Origin: Endocalyx cinctus
Taxonomy: Eukaryota; Ascomycota; Sordariomycetes; Amphisphaeriales; Apiosporaceae
NCBI GenBank assembly: GCA_001600455.1
Contig: BCKC01000001.1
Coordinates: forward strand, 1,514,441-1,578,440
Length of the DNA stretch: 64,000 nt
Direction of reading: 5' to 3'
Part shown: one piece after another, positions 23,105 through 33,683 of the stretch
Numbering within the stretch: the stretch's first letter is position 1
Layout of the letters: the number at the start of each line of letters is the position of its first letter
Position numbers and translations under genes: made by a program
Notes under the pieces: model-generated
What the model was told of the DNA's origin: nothing
Database searches by the model: none
Seen by the model: only the letters and a program-made list of their open reading frames with translations

Positions 23105-23790
23105 TCAATACCAATCTAACGACGGATTTATTTAGTAAGCATATAATACTAAAATGTTACTCTACCAGGCACCAGGTAGTAGTAGATAGGTTATTGTACG
23201 GAGAAAGGTACCGGAAGTAATCCCGGTAATTGTGAGGGAGGGAGGGAGTATTTTGAGGGAAAAGGATGACGTCAGCTTTAAATACGCAGTTTATCAGTCA
23301 GTAGGTAGTTAAGTAGTTAAGAGGGCGCTTAAAATATGCATATTTTAAACAATCACAAGGCACCTTTTTTAATACTAGTTCTAGCGTAGCGTAGTAGTAG
23401 TATTCAGTAATACCGTACCGTAAATACCTAAGTAAGTAATCTCCAGGGCTTTTTCTTTTTTCGGGTTACCTAGTATAGTAGAGAGAATCCATCAATCAAA
23501 TATAATTCTATATTCTATTTTCAGTACTCCGTATAGATTTTCTTACGGGTATAAGAAAAACATGATGGAGACAAAAAAGAAATTATGATTAAATGATTTT
23601 TATTTATACTGGTTACCGTTTAAATAATACCTGTAGGTACTATGTAGATTTCTATATAAAATAATATAGAAGGTATAAGGATAAGTATACAGAAGTAATA
23701 GTGAGTGAGTAGTGAGTAAAAAAGGTTTAACTAAGAGAACCCCCTACAAGCATAAGCATATCACCTCCAAGTTTTACTCCAAATACACTT

Positions 23791-23830
23791 ATACTTCAGC
23801 ATACTTCAGCATACTTCAGCATACTTCAGC
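23791..23830. repeat. four-copy tandem decamer ATACTTCAGC
   Basis: Four perfect head-to-tail copies of ATACTTCAGC, followed by a degenerate fifth copy (ATATTACAGT). Minisatellite-like; no known function. Confidence 0.9.
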
Positions 23831-24683
23831 ATATTACAGTACCAAAATACCTAAATCAATATGCCTAAATCCCTATACATAACAATACTTACCCACGGGA
23901 GTAGTCTGGTAGGGTACACTGCAGAGTTGAACAGGGGCTAATGTGACAACATCATCTTGCTTTACCGATGAACTAAACCCATTGCAGATTTATCATGTAT
24001 AGCAGATGTACGTACAATTGCGTATATCACATACTCAACCCAAAAAAAAAAAAAGGAATTCCACAGAGCGGGATGGTGGGGGTGACTTTGCACGGCTTGC
24101 TGGATATCTCCAGAAATCGTACACGTTATCTATCATCCTTTCCTCAACCCTGGTACATACTACGTTGCCGTGAGCTGATGAGTTAGGGATTGGGGGGTAC
24201 GGGGGGAAACAAGGAGACGTAGTGAAGGAATTGAAATGGTATAGGAAAAACAAAAAGAAGAAAAAAAGGAGAGAAGTCTTCTTATTTTAACAGGATAGAT
24301 AGTCATCACTTCATCATCAACTTTATTTTCTCTCCTCCTTTTGAACATTTCTTTCGGTCTTTTCACTTCTTTTACTTATTTTACTTCTGACACTAACCAT
24401 ACCTTCGTTGACCGACAGTATCGTATTCCTACATAAGCCTATGCTGAATAATTTTAATATGTGCCATTTCTCTATTGTTACCCCCTGTAAGACTGCACCG
24501 ACGACGGAGAAAAGAACGAGCCATTTTTCCATGGGAGATACCGATGGTTAATTCGATGTTATATGCACAAAGAATATATAGTAAACTCCCGACAGAGAGA
24601 TTTATATCGGCTTTCGTCACCTTTCTTTTTAGCCTCTCTTATCCTACTTACCCTCTAAAAATCCTCTCTGCGTCCCATCATTC

Positions 24684-26021
24684 ATGATGACGAGGGAGCT
24701 GAGCTCTCGAGGCTTCCCCGTCGAAATTTGGAGAATAACTATCAAAATACTACAAGCCGCCAGAGAATATGAAGCATTATCTTGCTTGTCCCGGACCTGT
24801 AAATTCTTTCACGCCCTCGCCACTCCCGATTTGTACAAGAGAGTGATCCTGGGAGTTCCTCATGACAAGAAATCAGCTTCTGGTATGCTTGGGCCAATAT
24901 CCCTCGAGAATCTCATACGAACCACCGCGAACAACACCCAACTCGCCCAACTAGTTGAAGAGCTCAGGATAGAGAACTGGAACGAGTGGGCCCTGTCCGA
25001 AGGGAGAGATGAGTTCAATCCCGACTGGTTCTTGGACGCTTGTCGGAGGCTAGGCGTCCGGATCAACTTCGTCTACATCACCGCCTCGCCGGACTTGATG
25101 ACGGTATCGCTCGAGCTTCTGCTATGCCTCCTACCCAACCTAAAATCGATCGACACCTCGCTCCGGGTCGACCCGGGGAACGCGCCGCCGTGCCTCGAGC
25201 AGTGGATGAGGCTCTCGTCCGCGAACCGGATCCGGTCCCTGACCAGCATGACGCTCCGGCACTACCAGCGGGAAGGGTCGCTGCGGTGGGAGTCGTTCCG
25301 CGTGCTCACGCGGGTGACGCCCAACGTCGAGCGGCTGCACGTCTACAACTTCGCGGGCGCCGAGAAGCTGGCGCCGCGGTGGCGCGACCTGCGCGTGCTC
25401 GACATCGACCGCGGCAACGTCGACCCGCGCTCCCTCGTCGACTTCATGCGCCACATGCGCCGCCTCGAGCGCTTTCGGTACGTGTCGGGCGGCGCCGGGA
25501 TCCGCTACCGCGTCAGCCCCGAGGTCACCCCGGACGACGTCGTCGTCGCCCTGAGGCCCTTTCGGGAGACGTTGACCCACCTCGAGATCGACATGGGCCA
25601 GTCCTACCAGCTCAAGGAGAGGGATATGTCGGGCACGGTGGAGACCCTTCGCGACTTCGCCCGGCTACGCGTCGTGAGCCTGAGCCAGGACGTCCTCTTT
25701 AGGCCCGCCGGCCCTAATACCACCCCCGACGGCGTGCGCCTGACGGGCGTGATGCCTTCGACGCTCGTCGAGCTTCGCTTGCTTAACCTCCACGCCAACA
25801 TGTTCGAAGACGTCCATAGGTTCGCCCAGGAGGTGGCCAGGGGCGCTTTTAGGGATCTGAGGACCGTGTCCTTCGACAGCGCCCCGCCCGTCGCTACCAC
25901 GGGTCAATCCTTCTCGATAATGAAGCACGTCGCCCTCGCGGCCGATCAGGAGGACATCCTGCGCAGCTATTTTTCTTACGCCGGAGTTGAATGTATCATC
26001 TCATCTTCCCCTTCGTCATAG
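24684..26021 (+). CDS. F-box/LRR-like protein
   Basis: Single exon, 445 residues; ATGs at 24684 and 24687 are both possible starts. The N-terminus GFPVEIWRITIKILQAA...LSCLSRTCKFFHALATPDLYKRV has the Leu-Pro/Phe-Pro, Ile and Cys-Phe spacing of a fungal F-box, which binds Skp1 in SCF ubiquitin ligases. The remainder has repeated hydrophobic-leucine patterns (LLPNLKSIDTSLRV, RDLRVLDIDRGNV, ETLTHLEIDM, TLVELRLLNLHANM) typical of degenerate leucine-rich repeats that capture substrates. The coding sequence is strongly GC-rich (CG-rich third positions near 25200-25700), in contrast to its AT-rich flanks. The target protein is unknown. Confidence is high for a real gene, moderate for F-box function. 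Confidence 0.8.
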   Translation: MMTRELSSRGFPVEIWRITIKILQAAREYEALSCLSRTCKFFHALATPDLYKRVILGVPHDKKSASGMLGPISLENLIRTTANNTQLAQLVEELRIENWNEWALSEGRDEFNPDWFLDACRRLGVRINFVYITASPDLMTVSLELLLCLLPNLKSIDTSLRVDPGNAPPCLEQWMRLSSANRIRSLTSMTLRHYQREGSLRWESFRVLTRVTPNVERLHVYNFAGAEKLAPRWRDLRVLDIDRGNVDPRSLVDFMRHMRRLERFRYVSGGAGIRYRVSPEVTPDDVVVALRPFRETLTHLEIDMGQSYQLKERDMSGTVETLRDFARLRVVSLSQDVLFRPAGPNTTPDGVRLTGVMPSTLVELRLLNLHANMFEDVHRFAQEVARGAFRDLRTVSFDSAPPVATTGQSFSIMKHVALAADQEDILRSYFSYAGVECIISSSPSS

Positions 26022-28800
26022 GCGCGGATAATGAGCTAGCGTCGCGTCTGATACGTGGATCTCTATCCGGTGTGTATAGTATATGTATGTATGTATAAGT
26101 TATTATTAAAATTACCCGTGTCAACCCAACTAAACGGGGTATGAAACAGGGGCTGACCGCTTTTTGGCGGGTTTGGAGTTGGATGGAAACAATTCATGCG
26201 GTGGGATTACTATTCATCATGAACTCACCGTCTAAAATCGGGAACGATGAGAGAAAGGAAGGAAAATATCCTACGTTAGTGAGGAAAATAGTAAATTGAA
26301 CGATTGAAGGATAAATACTGTTAGGATGGAAAATGTTTAACAGGGATATAGAAAAGGAAAGATCCATATATACTAAGCTATACTTGATAGGAGAATGGAT
26401 AACTACAAAGTACGGTTAAATCCAATAAAAAATCGATAGACGTAACCATTATAAATTAAATCCTGCCAATTTGAGACGGCGTCCGTCTCCGCCGTATCCC
26501 CCCTCGTCTTAACCCATTCGATATTTGGGAACCGCTAGGATGGAGATGTTATGGTCGTAGAAAGCTTAGCCTTTCCCAAGTGGTTATGTTATCAATACTA
26601 CCAAAAGCTCGTCAACTTGACGGCCTGAAATTTTAATACCATATGACGCGGCAGGGGAACACACCAACACGTTATTCTTTGACATACTCAAGGAAATGAT
26701 GAACTTTTGATTTTATTTTCCCCCTTGATATGTTTGAACAGCATGTGTCACCCTTTGTAGAGCCCCCCCTACTCCGTCTGCCTACTCTGACTGCCTATAG
26801 TGAACTGCCATTGTCAATTCTTGTCGCATACTGCCCTTTTGTTTCAACATACGCACCTATGATGCGTTATTCTAGAACCACCTGCGTGAAAGGGGGGTTG
26901 AATATAAACTGAGTAAGATATACGTGACTAATTTTGTTTGATGACCGACCTTCATGTGTTAATTTTTTTTTTTTTTTTTAGAGAATTTGCAGTATATCTA
27001 CTATGAGTAATATGAACTGCAGAGAGGATATTATATAAGGAGAAAAGACGATATTATTCTTAGAGGTCATGTACACTTGAATAGAAATATAGTATCTCAT
27101 CTTATCATGTATAATCGCGGATCACTACTCCCGCCGTAGCCGTAGGCAGCCAACAAAAGCCGACTATTTCGTAGCGCAGCAATGGGCCGCCGCTGATCAA
27201 AGGTGCGCGACACCCTCGTCGACGCCCCGTGCCCGGACTGCATCCTCTGGCGGGAGGACTTGGTCAGGCACAGCCGCGCCCAGGTGCTCCGTCCCGACAA
27301 GGGGGCATGAGACGGGGACTGTGGCGGCAAAGGAGAGAAAAGAGGCAGGAGAAAATGCGGGAGAAGATGGAGAAGCTGACGTTGGAGGGAAGGGGTCCAG
27401 GTAGGCGGAGGATGGCGGCAGCAGCAGTAGCAGTAGCAGCAGCAAGATGTGGCGATGATGGCGGCGGATTCGGATTCGGAGGATTTTTGAGGAAGTAGAA
27501 AAGATCTGCTCGCTTGCAATGTATGATAAAAAATCGATGTATTCTGATAACTTCTGCGATTGAAATGAGAAACTCGACACGTCCTATTTTCCCCTTTTTC
27601 CAAGGAGGTTGACGGTAACACATACACATACACATACACACGGAGAATAGCCAAATTGCTAGGCAAAAGTCCATGATCGAATTTATTAAGAATTATGAGT
27701 CGCTTTTAGGTATACCGAATAGAGTCTGTAGGCAATACGACGAAGAACCTCGAAAGGAACAAGTAGTGGATATGGCTCGGGACCATCACTCTGATTATTG
27801 TACCCTTCTTTTTCTTTTTCTTTTTTTTTTTTTTTTAACCCCTTTTGAGTTTCTATTTCTGGCTCACGATTAGAACAGCACTCGATTAGTATTTCTTGTG
27901 CCGTGCAGCCTCGTATGTTCTCTATGCTCAGCTTTCTGTATACGTGGTGATGAGCGCAACTTGTTTTTATTTTTATTTTTCCACCCTAGACACCAAGGAC
28001 GAAGACGATGAGAAGTGACCCGGGCCAAGATCTCGAGTTCGAACATTCAAGAGGGAGCAAAATCCAAAGAGAGACCAGGCTACATCCACATTTAGCAAGT
28101 TACAATCAATATATCGAAAGAAGTCGGTGGAGCCTTTCATCTTCACTTCAACGAAATGGGGCATGTAACTGTCTTGATTTCCATCAATAGCTACTCGGAT
28201 GCCCCATAGCTTGGTCAATCATGGGATTAAGTGACCATGTTCTAGCAGCACATATGAAGCACGATATTAGAGCTACCAATCTTTCAAAAGGTTAGAAGAA
28301 ACAGCTCATGAGTGCTAGACCAACAACCTTTCAAGAGCCTCTACCGTGACCCTCGCCAAGTGACTAAGTAGAATTTAGACATAGAGAATGAACGGCTACA
28401 AAGATTTGTTGGTATGATATTTGGTGTATTTGGTATCTAATCGCATTAATACAGTTCAAGGCAAAATTTTCCGAGTGCTTCTTCTCATTATGCGCGTCGC
28501 TGACTATGTGCACATAATAGAATCCGTCACCGTCGCCGCCCGAGCCAGTCGCGGAAAGCGACAAAAAAAATATAGTTGTTTCTTAGTTTTTGAAAATTAT
28601 TGAACAACCGAACGCCGTACGCCATGCTAAAGTCATGAAAAATGCAAATGATTTTATGTCCCATAATCAAGGAGCCTTCCTATGGCTTGGCCGTATTATG
28701 GGAACAATTTTGAATCGCCGACAGGTCGGATCTTAACTCTGAAGCCGTTTCGGTGTTGTCACGATGCTTTTACGCCGTAGGGGCCGTTTGGGGGATTCTG
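26022..28800. other. long intergenic region with a GC-rich island
   Basis: About 2.8 kb without a well-supported gene. It is AT-rich except for 27190-27490, which is GC-rich and includes the gene-relic candidate at 27197-27311. Homopolymer T runs lie at 26962-26980 and 27819-27837. Overlapping ORFs on both strands at 27097-27674 are products of the same GC-rich and CAG/CTG-like segment. Confidence 0.4.
27197..27311 (+). pseudogene. possible exon relic with CPDC zinc-knuckle-like motif
   Basis: A 37-codon open stretch beginning just after a stop at 27194-27196 and ending at the TGA closing near 27311. It reads VRDTLVDAPCPDCILWREDL and continues with an Arg-rich segment. Its codon use is strongly GC-ending, like real genes nearby and unlike the surrounding DNA. 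It has no start codon and no convincing continuation in the same frame; the next frame continues with a Glu/Lys/Arg-rich helix (27340-27400). It may be an internal exon of an unresolved gene or a frameshifted relic. I cannot name a family. Confidence 0.25.
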
Positions 28801-30155
28801 TCATCTGTCAGCGAAGAGTTGTTGAGAAGGCGGATGGTCTGAATGCACCTGTTTTCTCCTCTTCAACTTGAACGACTCGCCCTCACCCGTTGAGTAACCA
28901 CCAGCATCATCATCGCCGTATCCATCACCATACCCTTCGAAGCTGCTGTCTTGATAGCTGCGCTTCTTTCCGAGGCGACGGGCGCGATCCATGGGAGTAA
29001 GAGGCTTGTTCTGTTTGTTCGGTATATTCGCGGAAGATAGAGCAGGGGTGCTCGGCGCAGTTGGTCGTGCAGATTGGCTCGCCTTTTTGACTGCATTTCC
29101 GATCGCGAGATCACCTAAAACTGAGCTATCCCAAGCCGACTTGGGTATGGGTCCTCGTGCCATCGTCATTGCCTTTCCGAGATTTACCTGATATGTTTGT
29201 GATAATCCTCGCTCGATTTCTCTTCCCATGACCACACGATTCTGCCAGTCTTCTTCAGCTATTCCCACCAACTGCATAAAACTTCCAGGGCCGTCATCTT
29301 GTTTGACAGCCGCGTCAAAGTGACCGCTTAGACCTAGGGATTTGATCTGGCCTTTATAGGTTTTGCGAAGAGCGTTCTTCTCTCCGTTGGGCTTGGTACG
29401 AGCGACATCGGCAGCGATACTAGTTAAGCCGAACTTCTCGAACAAATCTTCAGTCATGCGTGGAATGGATGCGGAATGGGCTAAACAAGATACGCGTTAA
29501 TAAAGTTCTCTAGTAGACTATTAAATTACCTCGACTGAGAGGAGTTTGGAGAGGGACGGTTGATGACATCCATCTATAGATGCGCGGAGGGTGGAGATGG
29601 TTGAGGCTTAAGGGAGCCTTACGAGTTCTGCAAAGCAGGTATTTCTCGCCAACATCCATGTGTAGGTTTTCAATACCGATTCTGCGAGGATCCTCGAGGT
29701 GGACTTTCTTCTGCTCATGCTCTCCTGTTTCGTCGAAAGGATACTTTCGCTTGCTTTGGTAGTTGTCTGTCATTATAGTGTCTTCTTGCTGGGTGGCACC
29801 GTTCACACTATGCGCAGGCTATTTTGGTAAGTTAGTCAGTAATAAGGACTGGGCTAGTCATACTGCATTTATGTTGACAAGAACAAAAACATAGAAGAAA
29901 AAACAAAGAGACAGATTTGGGTGAATGATTGATTAAGATAATTATTCGCCCGTTTTTTTTTTTTTTTTGTATTCCAAAAACCCAAACTTGACGATTAAAA
30001 AAAAAAAAAAACACTGAAAAGTTGGGAGAACTTACTGTAGGCAATGAATTCGAAATTGATGTCATGGAGGTATTGGTGCTGATGCTCGATCCTTGATCCG
30101 CCGTGCTCGGAGAAAATTGAGAGGGACTCTGGGGTGTCTGAGGGTTAAAAGACAT
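28801..30155 (-). CDS. ROX3: Mediator complex subunit 19 (Rox3)
   Basis: Three exons on the minus strand: 30155-30036, 29818-29623 and 29480-28801; 331 residues. All joins are in phase and restore SNSLPT-PAHSVNG and LLCRT-PHSASIPR, both typical of fungal Rox3. The N-terminus [16 protein letters not shown] is shared by the family; a second ATG nine bases upstream (30164) would add MAT. Conserved core: [36 protein letters not shown] and [23 protein letters not shown] basic segment (RARRLGKKR) and a Gly/Asp-rich then basic tail finish the protein. Med19/Rox3 sits in the head-middle part of Mediator and links gene-specific activators to RNA polymerase II in the nucleus. The introns are 217 and 142 nt, long for this window; the first contains two homopolymer runs. 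Confidence 0.92.
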
Positions 30156-31788
30156 GGTCGCCATTGAGGAGAGACGGCAGAAAAGTTGGTCGATAATTAA
30201 CGTATCAACAACTATCGAGAAACCAACAACTTCAACCGTCAAGAAACGGGTAGAAATTCAAGGATATGAAGTTCGATGGCACAGGAAAGCTCGGCGAAAA
30301 TTTTCCGATCGAAAACAAGTTGATAAAGGCGGTCGACGGAAGGAATTTTCAATAATACGGTGGCCGAAATATCGGTATAGCTCGTGCTATGTATATCGTC
30401 GGGAAGAGAAGAAACCTATTTCGATGACGAGTCGCGCGCCAGACGGCGGACCGGCTGATCTGGTCGAAGAAACCCCAAATTCACCAACATGCAGCGATAT
30501 CGATTATACCTAAACGTAATACGGGTGATGAAAATTTTATCTCAGGCGATTGACAATAAGCAGAGAATGCTTATGTTAAATTAGAAATATTCCTCGTATG
30601 ATTTCGTAAATCGCAATTAAGTCGTAAAAATATAATAAAGAAAAGAAAGGCGACAAATGAACCGATAGAGTGGCGAGAGTTGTGGTTGTTTGATGATGAT
30701 GTTAAGGTGGTTCGATTGTGGATAAAGGAAAGAAGTTGTAGATGGACGAAGTTGAATGAGAGATTGGTTGTACTGGTGATGAGTGGGAAGTACTAAATGG
30801 ACCGATCATATGGGGGGGGGAGTAAGACTGAGGGCGAGTGAATAAGAAAAAATCGTCCGTGCTTTTTAATCCAATTACTAAATGGACTATGTGTACTACC
30901 TAAAACAGAAGGGTACATACTATAGCTTCTAAAATAGGTGAAATAAGGAGTACATATGCATTAAATTTATAAGATTAAGATACTTATAGTTTCTGGTGAG
31001 ACCCCTAACAAACCCCCAATAAAAAATATGTACTTCATATATATATAATATCGGAATAGTACATAGCCAGTACCAACCCGCTAAATATACGCTAGTACCT
31101 GGATAATAACAATGCAGTGAGATAATCCGATCCAGTGCCATTCTCCGATATAATTTCTTTCAGTTATGTCTAACGTTGAAGTTAGCCTGTTGTATTACCA
31201 TATTTATCATTACCATTACGGAATATATAGACTAAATACCTACCTAAGGTAGTATATATACTTATATATATATATACTGTGTATAAGAGAAGAATGAATA
31301 CCATCTAGGTATATTTATTATTTATTGCATCAAAACTTTGGAGTATCGATGCAACGTTTAACAAGAAAATCCCTATTGAAGCCTTAACTGCGAAGGTTTC
31401 ATTTTGTCTTAATATCTTCTTTTTCCTCTTCCTTGTACGGAGTAGGAGTAATGTTCGGAATTATGCGCGTATTGATTACTTAATACATATCTTTTTTTCG
31501 TATTTTTGAATTCATCAAAGAACCATCATAGTGTACATTTACACTGAAATCTACCCTTTTGATACAATCTATACTATATATAAATCATGCTCTAGTCCAC
31601 TTAGCTGTTTACATACATATACATATTACCAGCTTTATACTACGACCTGTAAAGTCACTTTTACCAAATCGGAACTTGATCTGAGCGATGCTGCTTTTAG
31701 TTTGAGCCTAGGCTGAGCTGGATTTCATCGAATATGGGCCAACGTACGGCTTAATTTCACTTTTTTTCCAACGTCGAGTTTAGTGGAT
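30156..31788. other. intergenic between divergent genes
   Basis: Shared upstream region for ROX3 (-) and the SRPK-like kinase gene (+). A G run lies near 30813-30821 and TATATA tracts near 31040 and 31258-31275. The plus-strand ORF at 30154-30513 lies in the ROX3 leader and has no support as a gene. Confidence 0.45.
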
Positions 31789-33322
31789 ATGTCATCACTT
31801 CTTCGGCGATTTCCTTGGCCTGGCCGGGCATGGAAGCCTCTTACCTTCTCTAACCCTAATTTTACGCGAATCCCATTGGAGGAGAAAATAGAGGAAGAGC
31901 TTCTCCCTAATTATGTTGCATCGCGTTACTACCCCGTACGTATTGGCGAAGTCCTGAAAGATCGTTATCAGATCGTCGGTAAGCTGGGTTTTGGAACTAG
32001 TTCGACAGTGTGGTTGGCGCGCGACCTAAAGTAAGGTGCTCTCGTATCCGCTTATCCGCCCTCCTAAACGCGATGTATTTCGCTAATAAGTGTGCAGTGG
32101 TCGTCGACACGTGGCACTGAAGCTTTTCGTAAACTCGGAGTCTATGGGCGATCAACTGGATCACGAACTTACAGTATACAAGCGTATCTCCAGATCCTCA
32201 ATAAAACATCCCGGTCGTAGTGCCGTCAGAGAACTCTTGGACTCATTTGATGTTACTGGACCAGATGGATACCACAGATGTTTGGTACATCCTCCACTGT
32301 GGGAGAGCGTTCTGACTTTCCTTTACCGTAACCCAGTAAGGAGACTACCAGCGCCAGTCCTCGCCTTCGTTCTCCGTCGCCTCTTTCTTGCTTTGGATTT
32401 TCTACATACGGAGTGCCAGATCATCCATACAGGTACGTATTAGGGGATTCAATCACATGGGGCTATCCTTAGCTATATTTTATTTATTTTCGAGAATAAC
32501 AATAATAATGTTAAATTGGTACGTTTTAGATATTAAAGCTGATAATATCATGTTCAATATTAACGACGATTCGGTATTTAACGTATTCGAAGAGCAAGAG
32601 TTACTCAACCCGTCTGCGCGGAAGTTGGTAGGGGAAAGAGTCATCTTTTTATCACGTGAGCTGCGAATGCCAAAGAATTGGGGGGCGCCGGTCCTCTGTG
32701 ATTTCGGCTCGGCTGTAATAGGGGACAAGGAGCATTTAGAGGACGTGCAGCCCGATATATATAGAGCGCCGGAGGTTATTTTGGAAGCCCCGTGGTCATA
32801 TCAAATTGATATATGGAACACCGGTTGCATGGTAAAACAACCGAAACAAATGTAGGACTTCGTAGACATAATAGCTAACCTTTGTAATATTCTCTAGATC
32901 TGGGACCTCTTTGAAGGTGGTCATCTCTTTACGGGATACGATCCAGAGCATCAGACGTACCGTAGCCGAGCGCACCTTGCAGAGATCGTTCAATTACTTG
33001 GACAACCTCCCCAGGCGCTCCTCCATTCGGGTAAATCGAGCTCCAAATTCTTCACTGATGAAGGTAAGCTCGATATATCCGGTTCCGGACTATGACCTCC
33101 TCTATTCCGTACTGACAGGGCCCTGCTCGTTCTATAGGAAGTCTCCGTTCAGATATTCCACTCCCGAATAGCGTATCGCTCCAAGAGAAAGAAACTAGCT
33201 TAGAGGGGAAGAGCCAAGAAAGATTTCTCGCTATGATACGGAAGATGCTCTTGTGGGAACCTTTGAAGCGTTCCTCGGCAAAGGCGCTAGCCGATGATGA
33301 ATGGATCATGGAACATATGTAG
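31789..33322 (+). CDS. SRPK-like serine/threonine protein kinase
   Basis: Five exons: 31789-32030, 32098-32432, 32530-32831, 32898-33063 and 33138-33322; 409 residues. The Met at 31789 is the first ATG in frame. Kinase landmarks appear in order: [20 protein letters not shown] leading to the Gly-rich loop [16 protein letters not shown] with the ATP lysine, catalytic HTDIKADN (Asp193), CDFGSAV (Asp250), YRAPEVIL and [17 protein letters not shown]. The C-lobe ends with [22 protein letters not shown]. The N-terminal YxPVRIGE and the split, long insert between lobes are typical of SR-protein kinases, which phosphorylate Ser-Arg proteins. Fungal genomes carry many such copies, so this is probably an accessory paralogue rather than the housekeeping Sky1. 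All catalytic residues are intact. Four introns (66-97 nt) restore the frame exactly. Confidence 0.9.
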
Positions 33323-33335
33323 AGAGATGTGTAGG

Positions 33336-33683
33336 ACATACGTTGGTATAACTCAATACTCAAGTATATTGAGGGAATGGATAAAATGTAAACCTACAAA
33401 TACGGACAAAGATCGTAGTCTACGATTAATCAAATATGGCGTTGATCACCTCCACGGCTTAGGCCTGGTCCGTAATGATCTGAATTCTTTTAATATAATG
33501 ATATATAATTGTCGAACTAAGATTATTAACTTTGATTCATGTACAAAAAACAGGGAAAACCCAGGACGAAAAGAGACTTCGAAAACATGGAATAAATATA
33601 CAGACTGTGCAAGTCAAGAGAGTGACGAGTACGGTCTATTGCCGATAGAGCAGCTTTTGATGGAAGGTATCCCTGCTAGTTAA
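33336..33683 (+). pseudogene. truncated small-kinase relic
   Basis: An open stretch immediately after the SRPK-like stop codon encodes the C-lobe half of a different kinase type. It reads IKYGVDHLHGLGLVRNDLNS then FNIMIYN, IINFDSCTK and SDEYGLLPIEQLL. Fungal small kinases of this type usually read HNDINPxNIM and IIDFDSC; here the His is Arg and the metal-binding Asp is Asn, a change one G-to-A transition would make. No N-lobe, Gly-rich loop or ATP lysine is found upstream, where the DNA belongs to the SRPK-like gene. I read it as a 5'-truncated, decayed copy. It is adjacent but not homologous at its start to the preceding kinase. Exact left edge uncertain. Confidence 0.6.

Larger units (their letters stand above)
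23036..24683. other. intergenic between divergent genes, with short tandem repeats
   Basis: Shared upstream region of the hydrolase (-) and an F-box-like gene (+). It contains an AATAAC hexanucleotide tract (23072-23104), a perfect 20-bp palindrome at 23329-23348, a four-copy decamer array at 23791-23830, and the pyrimidine-rich leader before 24684. Small ORFs here are unconvincing. Confidence 0.5.

Noticed and set aside
23700..23830. Possible CRISPR-like array of short repeats
   Set aside because: Units are contiguous tandem decamers without spacers, in a eukaryotic genome.
25040..25928. Alternate-frame ORFs within the F-box-like gene
   Set aside because: Ala/Arg/Pro-rich shadows of the GC-rich exon.
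27097..27674. Several overlapping ORFs on both strands
   Set aside because: They all ride on one GC-rich and simple-repeat patch; Pro/Cys/Arg-rich translations without motif. Only the small CPDC segment is kept, at low confidence.
30154..30513. Plus-strand ORF antisense to the ROX3 start
   Set aside because: Covers the leader and shared promoter; translation is Arg/Lys-rich without domain.
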